Shown: positions 7,556 to 15,469, numbered from the stretch's first letter. The stretch: DNA of 42,887 bases from CAZNKU01 sp045541135 (GCA_045541135.1 JAZQIO010000095.1:1-42887), one strand, 5' to 3'. The notes: generated by a model not told the origin, from the letters alone. Program-made: numbers and translations.

Positions 7556-8746
7556 GTGAACAAAAAGACAATCGAAGATATTGCCGTAAAAGGCAAGAAG
7601 GTGTTGGTAAGATGCGACTTTAACGTACCGTTGGATGGCGATAAAATTACTGACGAAACACGTATTAACGGTGCACTTCCTACAATTAAGTATCTTATAG
7701 ATAACGGTGCAAAGGTTATCCTTTGCTCACATATGGGTAAGCCAAAGGGCGAACCAAAGCCTGAATTTTCTTTGGCACCTGTTGCTGCAAGCCTTTCCGC
7801 TAAGCTTGGTAAGGATGTAGTTTTTGCAGCTGATGATAACGTAGTTGGCGAAAATGCTAAAAAAGCTGTTGCTGAAATGAACGACGGTGACGTAGTTCTT
7901 CTTCAGAACACAAGATACAGAGCAGAAGAAACAAAGAATGTTGAAACATTCAGCAAGGAGCTTGCTTCACTTGCAGATATCTTTGTTAACGATGCTTTCG
8001 GTACAGCTCACAGAGCACACTGCTCAACTGTTGGTGTTACAGATTATCTTGACACAGCAGTTGCAGGTTACCTTATTGAAAAGGAAATTGCATTCCTTGG
8101 TAATGCAGTTAACAATCCTGAAAGACCTTGCGTAGCTATACTTGGCGGTTCAAAGGTTTCTTCAAAAATTTCTGTTATCAACAACCTTCTTGAAAAGGTT
8201 GATACACTTATTATCGGTGGCGGTATGGCTTATACATTCTTCAAGGCTCAGGGCTACGGCACAGGTAAGTCACTTCTTGAAGAAGATTATGTAGAATATG
8301 CAAAGGAAATGATTGCAAAGGCTGAAGCTAAGGGTGTTAAGCTTTTAATTCCTGTTGACACAGTTGTTGCAAAAGAATTTTCTAACGATGCTGAATTTAA
8401 GACAGTTTCTGCAGATGCTATCGAAGAAGATTATATGGGTCTTGACATTGGTGAAAAGACAGTTGAACTTTTCGTAAATGCAGTTAAGGACGCTAAAACT
8501 GTTGTTTGGAACGGACCTATGGGCGTATTTGAAATGCCTAACTTTGCAAAGGGTACAAATGCAGTAGCTAAGGCTCTTGCTGAAATAGATGCTATTACAG
8601 TTATCGGCGGCGGCGACAGTGTTGCTGCTGTTAACCAGGCTGGTCTTGGTGATAAGATGAGCCACATTTCAACAGGCGGCGGTGCTTCACTTGAATTCCT
8701 TGAAGGTAAAGACCTGCCCGGTATCGTAGCACTTAATGATAAATAA
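7556..8746 (+). CDS. pgk: Phosphoglycerate kinase
   Basis: This glycolytic enzyme transfers phosphate from 1,3-bisphosphoglycerate to ADP. The 396-residue product is of normal length. It shows the N-terminal substrate motif VLVRCDFNVPLDG, the conserved NDAFGTAHRAH, GGSKVSSKI in the hinge region, and the C-terminal nucleotide loop GGGDSVAA followed by HISTGGGASLEFLEG. The start is GTG at 7556, because GAGGTG stands 6 nt upstream and homology begins here; an in-frame ATG 27 nt earlier lacks a ribosome site. Codon use is richer in G/C-ending and GCT/GTT codons than its neighbours, as expected for a highly expressed gene. Confidence 0.97.
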   Translation: MNKKTIEDIAVKGKKVLVRCDFNVPLDGDKITDETRINGALPTIKYLIDNGAKVILCSHMGKPKGEPKPEFSLAPVAASLSAKLGKDVVFAADDNVVGENAKKAVAEMNDGDVVLLQNTRYRAEETKNVETFSKELASLADIFVNDAFGTAHRAHCSTVGVTDYLDTAVAGYLIEKEIAFLGNAVNNPERPCVAILGGSKVSSKISVINNLLEKVDTLIIGGGMAYTFFKAQGYGTGKSLLEEDYVEYAKEMIAKAEAKGVKLLIPVDTVVAKEFSNDAEFKTVSADAIEEDYMGLDIGEKTVELFVNAVKDAKTVVWNGPMGVFEMPNFAKGTNAVAKALAEIDAITVIGGGDSVAAVNQAGLGDKMSHISTGGGASLEFLEGKDLPGIVALNDK

Positions 8747-8762
8747 TTTGGAGGAAATAAAA

Positions 8763-9512
8763 ATGGCTAGAAGAAAAATCGTAGCAGGTAACTGGAAGAT
8801 GAACAAAACTCCTTCTCAGGCTGCTGAACTTATTAAAGAACTTATCCCTATGGTTGCAGATGCAGACGTTGATGTTGTAATCTGCACACCTGCAACAGAC
8901 TTGGCAATCGCTACAGAAATGACAAAGGGTACAAACATTGCAGTTGGTGCTGAAAATATGCACTGGGAAGAAAGCGGTGCTTTCACAGGTGAAATTTCTG
9001 CAGATATGCTTTTGGACCTTGGTGTTAAATACGTTATTATCGGTCATTCCGAAAGACGTGAATACTTTGCTGAAACTGATGAAACTGTAAACAAGAAGAT
9101 TAAGACTGCTATTGCTAAAGGTCTTACACCAATCTTCTGCTGCGGTGAATCTTTGGAACAGCGTGAAATGGGCATTATGCCTGAACATATCCGTATGCAG
9201 ATTAAAATTGGTCTTCTTGGAGTAACAGCTGAACAGGCTAAGAACATCGTAATTGCATACGAACCAATCTGGGCTATCGGTACAGGTAAAACTGCTACTG
9301 CTGACCAGGCTGATGAAGTTTGCGGTATCATCCGTGACGTTGTTGCTGAACTTTACGATGCTCCTACAGCTGAAGCTATCCGCATTCAGTATGGCGGCAG
9401 CATGAAGCCTGCAAACGCTGCTGAGCTTATGTCAAAGCCTAACATCGACGGTGGTCTAATCGGCGGTGCGGCATTAAAGGCTGAGGACTTCACAGGTATT
9501 GTAAAATACTAA
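8763..9512 (+). CDS. tpiA: Triosephosphate isomerase
   Basis: This enzyme interconverts dihydroxyacetone phosphate and glyceraldehyde-3-phosphate. The 249-residue TIM barrel has GNWKMNK with the substrate lysine, the catalytic His95 in IIGHSERR, the catalytic Glu167 in AYEPIWAIGTGKTA with its mobile loop, and the phosphate-binding QYGGSMKPANA and GGLIGGAAL. The ATG at 8763 follows GGAGG by 8 nt. It lies 16 nt downstream of pgk and is presumably cotranscribed with it. Confidence 0.97.
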   Translation: MARRKIVAGNWKMNKTPSQAAELIKELIPMVADADVDVVICTPATDLAIATEMTKGTNIAVGAENMHWEESGAFTGEISADMLLDLGVKYVIIGHSERREYFAETDETVNKKIKTAIAKGLTPIFCCGESLEQREMGIMPEHIRMQIKIGLLGVTAEQAKNIVIAYEPIWAIGTGKTATADQADEVCGIIRDVVAELYDAPTAEAIRIQYGGSMKPANAAELMSKPNIDGGLIGGAALKAEDFTGIVKY

Positions 9513-9513
9513 T

Positions 9514-9626
9514 GAAGAATTAAGAATGAAGAATGAAGAGTTAAGGTAAAAATGCTATGCATTTTAAATTTAAAAGCAAGTAGAGCTTGCTATCCGAAAT
9601 TCTGCATTCTACACTCTGCATTCTGC
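9514..9626. repeat. Small MITE-like element between tpiA and gpmI
   Basis: Positions 9514-9541 and 9599-9626 are imperfect inverted repeats; after complementing one end, 21 of 28 positions agree by my count. Each end is itself built of short repeats (GAAGAAT-like on the left, ATTCTGC-like on the right). The centre has a small hairpin with arms AGCAAG and CTTGCT. No protein is encoded. The size and structure suit a non-autonomous miniature element, but I cannot show other copies in this window. Confidence 0.45.
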
Positions 9627-9671
9627 ACTGTTTTCGTGCTTGGCATGAAAACTACTATATGCTAAACGTAG

Positions 9672-9691
9672 GGCGGGAGCTTTCTCCCGCC
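9672..9691. terminator. GC-rich hairpin before gpmI
   Basis: GGCGGGAG (9672-9679) pairs with CTCCCGCC (9684-9691) around a 4-nt loop and is followed by GTATTTTAT. It could terminate the pgk-tpiA transcript, partly, or act in the gpmI leader. The T run is imperfect. Confidence 0.5.
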
Positions 9692-9721
9692 GTATTTTAT
9701 GAAAAAGGATGGATTTTTATT

Positions 9722-11236
9722 ATGAGTAAGAAACCTGTTGCTTTAATTATCCTTGACGGTTTCGGCTATTCGGCAACCGAAAAGGGTAACGCAGTAAAAT
9801 TTGCAAAAACACCTAATATTGATAAATATATGGAAATGTATCCGCACAACCTTATTAAGTGCAGTGGTATGGATGTTGGTTTGCCTGACGGACAGATGGG
9901 TAACTCTGAAGTTGGTCATACAAACATTGGTGCAGGCCGTGTAGTTTATCAGGAGCTTACACGTATTACAAAGGCTATTCAGGACGGAGATTTCTTTGAA
10001 AACGAAACTCTTCTTAAAGCTGTTGAAAATTGTAAGAAAAACGATTCTGCACTTCACATTATGGGTCTTATGTCCGATGGTGGTGTACATAGCCACAACA
10101 CACATCTTTATGCACTTTTAGAGCTTGCTAAGAGAAACGGACTTTCTAAAGTGTATGTTCACTGCTTCCTTGACGGTCGTGACGTACCTCCAACATCAGG
10201 TGCTGATTATGTACAGGCTTTGGAAGACGAAATGGCTAAAATCGGCGTAGGTAAGGTAGGCACAGTTATGGGTCGCTTCTACGCAATGGACAGAGATAAC
10301 AGATGGGAACGTGTATCAAAGGCTTATGAAGCAATCGCGCTTGGTAAGGGCGAAGTTTGCGACAGTGCTGTTGACACAATTAAAAAGTCATATGAAACAG
10401 ATATTACAGACGAATTTGTAGTTCCTACAATTGTAAGCGGTACAGACCACGTTAAGGAAAACGACAGTATTGTATTCTTTAACTTCCGTCCCGACAGAGC
10501 AAGAGAAATTACAAGAACTTTTGTTGATGAAAAGTTTGACGGTTTTGACAGAGATTATTTCCCTGTATTCTACGTTTGCTTTACACAGTATGACGCATCT
10601 ATGCCAAACGTAGATGTTGCGTTTAAGCCTACATCACTTGATGATACATTTGGTGAATATATCAGCAAGCACGGTCTTACTCAGCTCAGAATTGCTGAAA
10701 CAGAAAAATACGCTCACGTTACATTCTTCTTTAACGGCGGTGTTGAAAGAGAATATGAAGGTGAAGACAGAGCACTTATTTCCTCACCAAAGGTTGCAAC
10801 CTATGACTTGAAGCCTGAAATGAGCGCTTATGAAGTAGCCGAAGAATGCGTTAACAGAATTAACAGCGATAAATACGACGTTATTGTTCTTAACTTTGCA
10901 AACTGCGATATGGTTGGTCATACAGGCGTATTTGATGCGGCTGTTTCTGCAGTAGAAGCTGTAGATGCCTGCCTTGGAAAGGTAATAGATGCTATACTTG
11001 CAAAGGGAGGCTGTGCATTGGTTACAGCAGACCACGGTAATGCAGAACAGATGCTTGACGAAGCAGGAAATGTTCAGACAGCACATTCCACAAACGTTGT
11101 ACCTATGATTATGATCGGTACAGAGGGTAAAGACCTTACAACAGAAGGTAAGCTTGCGGATATTGCTCCTACGCTTTTAGAGCTTTTAGGTCTTGAAAAG
11201 CCGGAGGCAATGACAGGCTCATCTATGTTGAAATAA
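9722..11236 (+). CDS. gpmI: 2,3-bisphosphoglycerate-independent phosphoglycerate mutase
   Basis: This enzyme converts 3-phosphoglycerate to 2-phosphoglycerate using two Mn2+ ions. The 504-residue product is of normal length and belongs to the alkaline phosphatase superfamily. It shows ILDGFGYS with the first metal aspartate, the phosphoserine at Ser62 in QMGNSEVGHTNIGAGR, HCFLDGRDVPP, FNFRPDRAREITR, NFANCDMVGHTG, and ADHGNAEQM with metal ligands. The ATG at 9722 is the homology start; the open frame runs upstream into the repeat element, but those 45 residues are not conserved. It completes a cluster of lower-glycolysis genes. Confidence 0.97.
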   Translation: MSKKPVALIILDGFGYSATEKGNAVKFAKTPNIDKYMEMYPHNLIKCSGMDVGLPDGQMGNSEVGHTNIGAGRVVYQELTRITKAIQDGDFFENETLLKAVENCKKNDSALHIMGLMSDGGVHSHNTHLYALLELAKRNGLSKVYVHCFLDGRDVPPTSGADYVQALEDEMAKIGVGKVGTVMGRFYAMDRDNRWERVSKAYEAIALGKGEVCDSAVDTIKKSYETDITDEFVVPTIVSGTDHVKENDSIVFFNFRPDRAREITRTFVDEKFDGFDRDYFPVFYVCFTQYDASMPNVDVAFKPTSLDDTFGEYISKHGLTQLRIAETEKYAHVTFFFNGGVEREYEGEDRALISSPKVATYDLKPEMSAYEVAEECVNRINSDKYDVIVLNFANCDMVGHTGVFDAAVSAVEAVDACLGKVIDAILAKGGCALVTADHGNAEQMLDEAGNVQTAHSTNVVPMIMIGTEGKDLTTEGKLADIAPTLLELLGLEKPEAMTGSSMLK

Positions 11237-11286
11237 CGAATTTTAAGGCGATTCATAAGAACCGCCTTTAATTTGAGGTGAATGTA

Positions 11287-11928
11287 ATGACTAAAATACT
11301 AATGGTTCGCCATGGACAAAGCGAAGCAAATAATCTTGACATTTTTGCGGGTAATTACGATATTGAACTTACAGAGCTTGGACATAAGCAGGCACAGTGT
11401 ACTGCAAAATTTATTGCTGAAAATTATAAGGTAGATAAGGTTTATGCCAGTGACTTAAAACGTGCTTTTAAAACTGCGGAATATATTGCAGATGAATTTG
11501 TACTTCAGGTTATTTCCGAGAAAAATTTCCGTGAAATTTCGGCAGGTAAGTGGGAAGCAGTAAAGTTTGACGATATTGAAGAAAAGTATGCAGAGGACTG
11601 GCATATTTGGCGAAACGACATCGGCAATTCCCGCTGTACAGAGGGCGAATCTGTAAAGGAGCTTGCCAAAAGAGTGTGCAGTACCCTTGAGAAGGTTGCA
11701 ATTGAAAATGAAGGAAAAACCATTGTAATAGGCACCCATGCAACACCTGTACGTGCGGCACAGTGTGTTTTCGGAGGATTCAGCTTTGATGAAATGCAAA
11801 GTATTCCATGGGCATCCAATGCGTCTGTTACAGAGCTTGTTTACAAAGACGGTGAAATTACCGTTGTAAAGGCAAGTGTTGACGGGCATCTGTCAGGTTT
11901 AAAATCCCAATTGCCTGCAAATGTATGA
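11287..11928 (+). CDS. Histidine phosphatase family protein (phosphoglycerate mutase-like)
   Basis: A 213-residue enzyme of the histidine phosphatase superfamily. The catalytic signature is LMVRHGQSEANN with His9 as the phospho-acceptor; LTELGHKQA, YASDLKRAFKTAEYI with the second arginine, and the later TIVIGTHATPVRA with the second catalytic histidine follow. Members include cofactor-dependent phosphoglycerate mutases and broad phosphatases such as PhoE or CobC-like enzymes. Because gpmI next door supplies the mutase, a phosphatase role is more likely here. The ATG at 11287 has GAGGTG 6 nt upstream; a GTG at 11278 overlaps that site. It follows gpmI by 50 nt. Confidence 0.88.
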   Translation: MTKILMVRHGQSEANNLDIFAGNYDIELTELGHKQAQCTAKFIAENYKVDKVYASDLKRAFKTAEYIADEFVLQVISEKNFREISAGKWEAVKFDDIEEKYAEDWHIWRNDIGNSRCTEGESVKELAKRVCSTLEKVAIENEGKTIVIGTHATPVRAAQCVFGGFSFDEMQSIPWASNASVTELVYKDGEITVVKASVDGHLSGLKSQLPANV

Positions 11929-11953
11929 TTTTTGAAAAAAATAAAAATTTTGC

Positions 11954-11982
11954 TTGCATTATTAAAAATGTTGTGATATAAT
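11954..11982 (+). promoter_or_regulatory. Promoter of secG
   Basis: TTGCAT (11954-11959) and TATAAT (11977-11982) are separated by 17 bp, 47 nt upstream of the secG ATG. Confidence 0.75.
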
Positions 11983-12029
11983 AACAATGTTATAAATGTT
12001 TAGATATATCATACAGGAGGTTTTTATAA

Positions 12030-12260
12030 ATGATCGCTATTGTTATTTTACATCTTATAGTTGCAATTGCACTTATTGCTATAGTATTGATGCAGTCCGG
12101 TAAATCAGCTGGTTTGTCAGGTTCAATCGCAGGTGGTGCTGAAACATTTTTCGGCAAAAACAAGGGTAGAACAATTGACGCTATTTTGTCAAAAGTTACT
12201 GCTGCGGCAGCAATTGTTTTTCTTGTTACATCACTTTTAATATTGTTCCTTGTTAAATAA
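12030..12260 (+). CDS. secG: SecG, preprotein translocase subunit
   Basis: SecG is a small membrane subunit that assists SecYE/SecA protein export. The 76-residue product has two hydrophobic spans (ILHLIVAIALIAIVLMQ and AAAAIVFLVTSLLILFLV) joined by the loop SGKSAGLSGSIAGGAETFFG, which is the family signature. A good AGGAGG site precedes the ATG. It has its own promoter and a strong terminator. The order secG, rnr, smpB, ssrA is common in Firmicutes. Confidence 0.95.
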   Translation: MIAIVILHLIVAIALIAIVLMQSGKSAGLSGSIAGGAETFFGKNKGRTIDAILSKVTAAAAIVFLVTSLLILFLVK

Positions 12261-12273
12261 TTTGTTTATGATT

Positions 12274-12304
12274 AAACCGCCGTATTGCTATCGGCGGTTT
12301 TTTT
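12274..12304 (+). terminator. Rho-independent terminator of secG
   Basis: AAACCGCCG (12274-12282) pairs with CGGCGGTTT (12292-12300) and runs into TTTT. It lies 14 nt after the secG stop. Confidence 0.88.
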
Positions 12305-12354
12305 GTTGATAATTTTAAGTTAAATTACCGACAATATATTTGGAGTTGATGTAG

Positions 12355-13947
12355 ATGGATATAAATAAATTTTTATATAATTACGGCTATAACTGTGAAT
12401 TTAATCTTGCTGTTGCCGATGAAGTAAAAGCATTTCCCGACAAAATTCCGGAAAGTGAATTTGCAAGGAGAAAATGCCTTTTCGACTGGCAGATTGTCAC
12501 CATAGACGGTGACGATTCCAAGGATTTTGACGATGCCGTAAGCATTAAAAAACTAAAAAACGGAAAATTCGAGCTTGGTGTCCACATTGCGGATGTAAGC
12601 CATTACGTTACTGAAAAAAGCGCATTGGATGCCGAAGCATATCAAAGAGGTACAAGCGTTTATCTTGTAGATACCGTTGTGCCAATGCTTCCGGAAAAGC
12701 TTTCAAATGACCTTTGCAGTCTTGTTCCTCACAAGCCAAGACTCACACTTTCTTGTGTTATGAAGTTCGACAGTCAGGGTAATTTAGAGGATTATAAAAT
12801 TTTCGAATCTGCAATTAAAAGCTGTGCAAGGCTTACCTATCATAAGGTTTCACAGGTTTTAGAGGGAAATATGTGCGCCCGCAATGAATATGTGGATTTT
12901 CTTGAAATGTTTGAAAATATGCGTGAGCTTGCCTTGATTTTGCGTGATAAGCGTATGAGAAGGGGAGCGATAGATTTTGACTTTCCCGAGCCATATTTTG
13001 AGCTTGATGAATATGGTAGGGTAATTGGCGTAAAGGCAAGGGAGCTTTCCGTTTCAAATAAAATTATAGAGGAATTTATGCTTGCTGCAAATGAAACTGT
13101 CGCAAAGCATTGCCAAAAATTTGAAATACCCTCCGTGTACCGTGTGCACGAAGACCCTGACCCTGAAAAGGTGCAAAAGCTTGTTAACCTTGTAAAGGTC
13201 TTCGGTCATAAATTAAAGGTTGGTGACAAGGTTTCACCAAAGGCTATGCAAAGTCTTTTGTTCCGTGTTGACGGCACAAATGCACAGACTGTTTTAAGCA
13301 CAGCAATGCTTCGTGCTATGATGAAGGCAAGATACTCTGAGGAAAATCTTGGACATTTTGGTTTGGCGGCAGATTATTATTGCCACTTTACCTCACCAAT
13401 CCGCAGATATCCCGACCTTTTGGTGCATAGAATATTAAAGGAATGGTTAAAAGGTGACCTTGACGAATGGCGCATAACCCATTATAATAAGGTTACACGC
13501 CGTGGTGCCGAGCAGTCTTCGGAAACCGAGGCTCAGGCAACAATGGCGGAACGTGATTATGACGGATTTTTGTGTTGCGAGTATATGGAAGATAAAATCG
13601 GTCAAGAATTTATAGGTATAATCTCGTCGGTTACGGACTTCGGCTTTTTTGTGGAGCTTCCAAATACCGTGGAGGGTTTGGTACGAATGGTTGACCTGTC
13701 CGATGATTATTACGAATTTAACGAGGATACAATGATACTTGCAGGCAGACGTACAGGCAGAATTTTCTGTATGGGTCAGCAGGTTAAGGTAAGGCTTGTA
13801 AAGGTTAATACAGAGCTTAGACAAATAGATTTTGTTTTAGCAGAATTTCAGGCAGAAGAAACGCCGAAAGAGGTGAAGCATAAAGTTGGCAAACAACGGA
13901 GTAAGCACAGCAAAAAAGGCAGAAAAAAGAAATATCGCTCAAAATAA
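12355..13947 (+). CDS. rnr: RNase R-type exoribonuclease lacking the N-terminal cold-shock domains
   Basis: A 3'-5' exoribonuclease of the RNase II/R family, which degrades structured RNA and, with SmpB-tmRNA, faulty mRNA. The 530-residue product starts almost at the RNB catalytic domain. The metal-binding signature VTIDGDDSKDFDDAV lies near residues 48-62, HIADVSHYV follows, and the conserved HFTSPIRRYPDLLVHR is near 347-362. A C-terminal S1 domain (about 425-505) and a Lys/Arg-rich tail complete it. Usual bacterial RNase R is roughly 700 residues or more and has two OB-fold cold-shock domains before RNB; these are absent, and the 94-nt gap to secG leaves no room for them. The last 62 nt overlap smpB. 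Confidence 0.93.
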   Translation: MDINKFLYNYGYNCEFNLAVADEVKAFPDKIPESEFARRKCLFDWQIVTIDGDDSKDFDDAVSIKKLKNGKFELGVHIADVSHYVTEKSALDAEAYQRGTSVYLVDTVVPMLPEKLSNDLCSLVPHKPRLTLSCVMKFDSQGNLEDYKIFESAIKSCARLTYHKVSQVLEGNMCARNEYVDFLEMFENMRELALILRDKRMRRGAIDFDFPEPYFELDEYGRVIGVKARELSVSNKIIEEFMLAANETVAKHCQKFEIPSVYRVHEDPDPEKVQKLVNLVKVFGHKLKVGDKVSPKAMQSLLFRVDGTNAQTVLSTAMLRAMMKARYSEENLGHFGLAADYYCHFTSPIRRYPDLLVHRILKEWLKGDLDEWRITHYNKVTRRGAEQSSETEAQATMAERDYDGFLCCEYMEDKIGQEFIGIISSVTDFGFFVELPNTVEGLVRMVDLSDDYYEFNEDTMILAGRRTGRIFCMGQQVKVRLVKVNTELRQIDFVLAEFQAEETPKEVKHKVGKQRSKHSKKGRKKKYRSK

Positions 13948-14377
13948 AAAGGCGTATCACGACTTTTTTATAGAGGAAACCATAGAATGCGGAATAGAGC
14001 TTTTCGGCACAGAGGTTAAATCCCTTCGTGAAGGCAGGGTGAATCTTAAGGATAGCTATTGCAACATAGTAAAAGGTGAGGTTTTTGTTAACGGTATGCA
14101 TATAAGCCCGTATGAAAAGGGAAATATATTCAATAAAGATCCTATGAGAGTGCGAAAGCTTCTTCTGCACCGCAGGGAAATTAATAAGCTAATAGGTCTT
14201 TCTCAACAGCAGGGCTATACACTTGTGCCTACATCTTTGTATTTTTTAGGTTCAAAGGTAAAGCTTGAAATGGCTCTTGCAAAGGGTAAAAAGCTGTATG
14301 ACAAGCGTGACGATGCCGCAAAGCGTGATGCAAAGCGAGATATGGACCGTGTTATGAAAGAACGTAGCCGTATTTGA
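13886..14377 (+). CDS. smpB: SmpB, tmRNA-binding protein
   Basis: SmpB binds the tRNA-like part of tmRNA and brings it to stalled ribosomes. The 163-residue product shows the family core: IAQNKKAYHDFFIEETIECG, LFGTEVKSLREGRVNLKDSY, the ISPYEKGN segment, and the basic tail KKLYDKRDDAAKRDAKRD. The start is TTG at 13886, because there is no other start codon between it and the conserved core and GAGGTG lies 10 nt upstream. It overlaps the rnr reading frame by 62 nt in another frame. ssrA follows directly, so both trans-translation partners are together. Confidence 0.96.
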   Translation: MANNGVSTAKKAEKRNIAQNKKAYHDFFIEETIECGIELFGTEVKSLREGRVNLKDSYCNIVKGEVFVNGMHISPYEKGNIFNKDPMRVRKLLLHRREINKLIGLSQQQGYTLVPTSLYFLGSKVKLEMALAKGKKLYDKRDDAAKRDAKRDMDRVMKERSRI

Positions 14378-14402
14378 CAAAAAGGGCAATTTGGTATATT
14401 AT
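14374..14402 (+). promoter_or_regulatory. Promoter of ssrA
   Basis: TTGACA (14374-14379) and TATTAT (14397-14402) are 17 bp apart, a near-consensus promoter. The -35 box overlaps the smpB stop codon. It fits separate, strong transcription of tmRNA. Confidence 0.8.
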
Positions 14403-14424
14403 ATTTACGTTGCCCTTAAAATAT

Positions 14425-14771
14425 GGGGATGCAATGGTTTCGACGGGGGCATTTAAGCAGGATAAGCGGGTAGTGGTCGGGCGCCACTTAAAAAGCTCGA
14501 ATTTTTAAAATTAAACGCTAACAAAAATTTAGCATACGCTGCCTAATTATGGCGGCCGTTCTGCCTAGGATTACCACGGCTTAGGACAGGGCGTCGATTA
14601 GTGGTGAACGTGAATATGCAAAGCTTTGAGCATATCATGAACAATGAAGCTACCAAAGCTTACAGATTGTTTGTGTTCTGTAAGCGGAGGGAACGTTGAA
14701 CATAAACTAAACTCGTAGAAAGTCTTGTGGCGTGTTTTCGGACAGGAGTTCGATTCTCCTCATCTCCACCA
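14425..14771 (+). ncRNA. ssrA: tmRNA (transfer-messenger RNA)
   Basis: tmRNA rescues stalled ribosomes by acting first as tRNA(Ala) and then as mRNA for a degradation tag. The 5' end GGGGATGCAATGGTTTCGAC and the 3' end with T-arm GGAGTTCGATTCTCC and CATCTCCACCA are the classic acceptor halves, and GGGGAT pairs with ATCTCC. The resume codon is GCT at 14517, and the tag reads ANKNLAYAA before TAA at 14544-14546. The full tag is preceded by the alanine carried on the tmRNA. Total length of 347 nt is normal. The 3' end serves as the attachment site of the island that follows. Confidence 0.96.
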
Positions 14772-14772
14772 C
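14752..14772. other. Candidate left attachment site in the ssrA 3' end
   Basis: These 21 nt, from GATTCTCC of the tmRNA T-arm through CCA and one further C, recur exactly at 31075-31095. The tRNA-like 3' end is kept intact, as expected when an element integrates into the end of ssrA. A shorter 13-nt match is at 30890-30902. Confidence 0.7.
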
Positions 14773-14788
14773 TCAGTATCACGTCAGT

Positions 14789-14884
14789 GATAAAATTAAA
14801 AAATGCACTGCTTCGGCAAGCTTTGACTTGCTAAGCGGTGCATTTCTTCGTTTAAGGCAGGATAGCCATAAAGGGGTTATTTTA
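14789..14884. repeat. Direct repeat downstream of ssrA, copy 1
   Basis: This stretch of about 95 bp, containing the tmRNA terminator and GGCAGGATAGCCATAAAGG, recurs with a few changes at 31215-31309. The second copy stands just outside the other att-like end. The pair shows that the region after ssrA was duplicated or carried in by the element. Confidence 0.85.
14801..14850 (+). terminator. Terminator of ssrA
   Basis: AAATGCAC (14801-14808) pairs with GTGCATTT (14838-14845), and the inner GCTTCGGCAAG pairs imperfectly with CTTGCTAAGC. It is followed by CTTCGTTT. It lies 30 nt past the mature tmRNA end. Confidence 0.75.
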
Positions 14885-14911
14885 GTTAATTTCTGCAAAA
14901 TAATTATGCTT

Positions 14912-15313
14912 TTATTCAAAACTATTAATCAGTCTTTCAATACTATTCCAATAAGATTTACTAACTTCTTTGTCTGAATAAACTTCTATGTTCCAAAATA
15001 TTTTTTTATACTTTTCCAATATTTCATCAGTAAGAGAGGTGATAATACCCGTATCATTAATTCCAACCACCAAAAATGTTCCTGCAATTATTTTATCGTC
15101 AATACGTCTGTTTCCTTTAAGATTAAGTAATTCCGCTTCTTCATTGTGTATAATTGCTACATTTTCGTCTAAATAAGTTAATTTGGCATCGCTGATGTAG
15201 TAGTTATCCATACTTACGAGAATACTAAATACATCTTGGTTATTAATAATGTAGATTTCTTTGGGGTGATTTAATGGTTCAACCATTAATACTTTGATAA
15301 TTAATTCTTTCAT
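14912..15313 (-). CDS. DUF3846 protein
   Basis: A 133-residue protein that I match to DUF3846 from its pattern. It begins MKELIIKVLMVEP, has IVMVE-type strands, a central LTYLDENVAIIHNEEAELL and the typical GNRRIDDKIIAGTFLVVG segment. The function of this family is not known to me; members are common in Clostridial mobile elements. It is a paralogue of the gene at 19708, with which it shares the overall plan (IKVL.VEP, NEE..L.GL..NRR, G.F.V.G). The start is ATG at 15313, since AGGAGG stands 8 nt upstream and covers the alternative TTG at 15331. It is the only minus-strand gene at the left end of the island. Confidence 0.75.
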   Translation of the reverse strand: MKELIIKVLMVEPLNHPKEIYIINNQDVFSILVSMDNYYISDAKLTYLDENVAIIHNEEAELLNLKGNRRIDDKIIAGTFLVVGINDTGIITSLTDEILEKYKKIFWNIEVYSDKEVSKSYWNSIERLINSFE

Positions 15314-15371
15314 TTTGAATCCTCCTGACAATTAGTGTAAAATAATAAATTGTTGTATCCAATTGGGTATG

Positions 15372-15406
15372 AAAAGAACCTTTGTAGATAATGCAAAGGT
15401 TCTTTT
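15372..15406. terminator. Strong hairpin in a divergent intergenic region
   Basis: AAAAGAACCTTTG (15372-15384) and its complement (15394-15406) form a 13-bp stem. It looks like a rho-independent terminator in both directions but sits between two divergently read genes. It may terminate an unannotated short transcript or attenuate the transcript of the Mor-like gene. Confidence 0.6.
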
Positions 15407-15469
15407 TGCATATTTAAGAGTTTTAAATATATATCATACCTTTGAAAGAAATTGAAGGGAGGTTAAATT

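Noticed and set aside
9587..9721. N-terminal extension of gpmI
   Set aside because: The 45 extra codons lie in the MITE-like repeat and hairpin; homology and a ribosome site support ATG 9722.
11244..11268. Terminator between gpmI and the histidine phosphatase gene
   Set aside because: Only a 6-bp stem with a 12-nt loop and no proper T run; too weak to claim.
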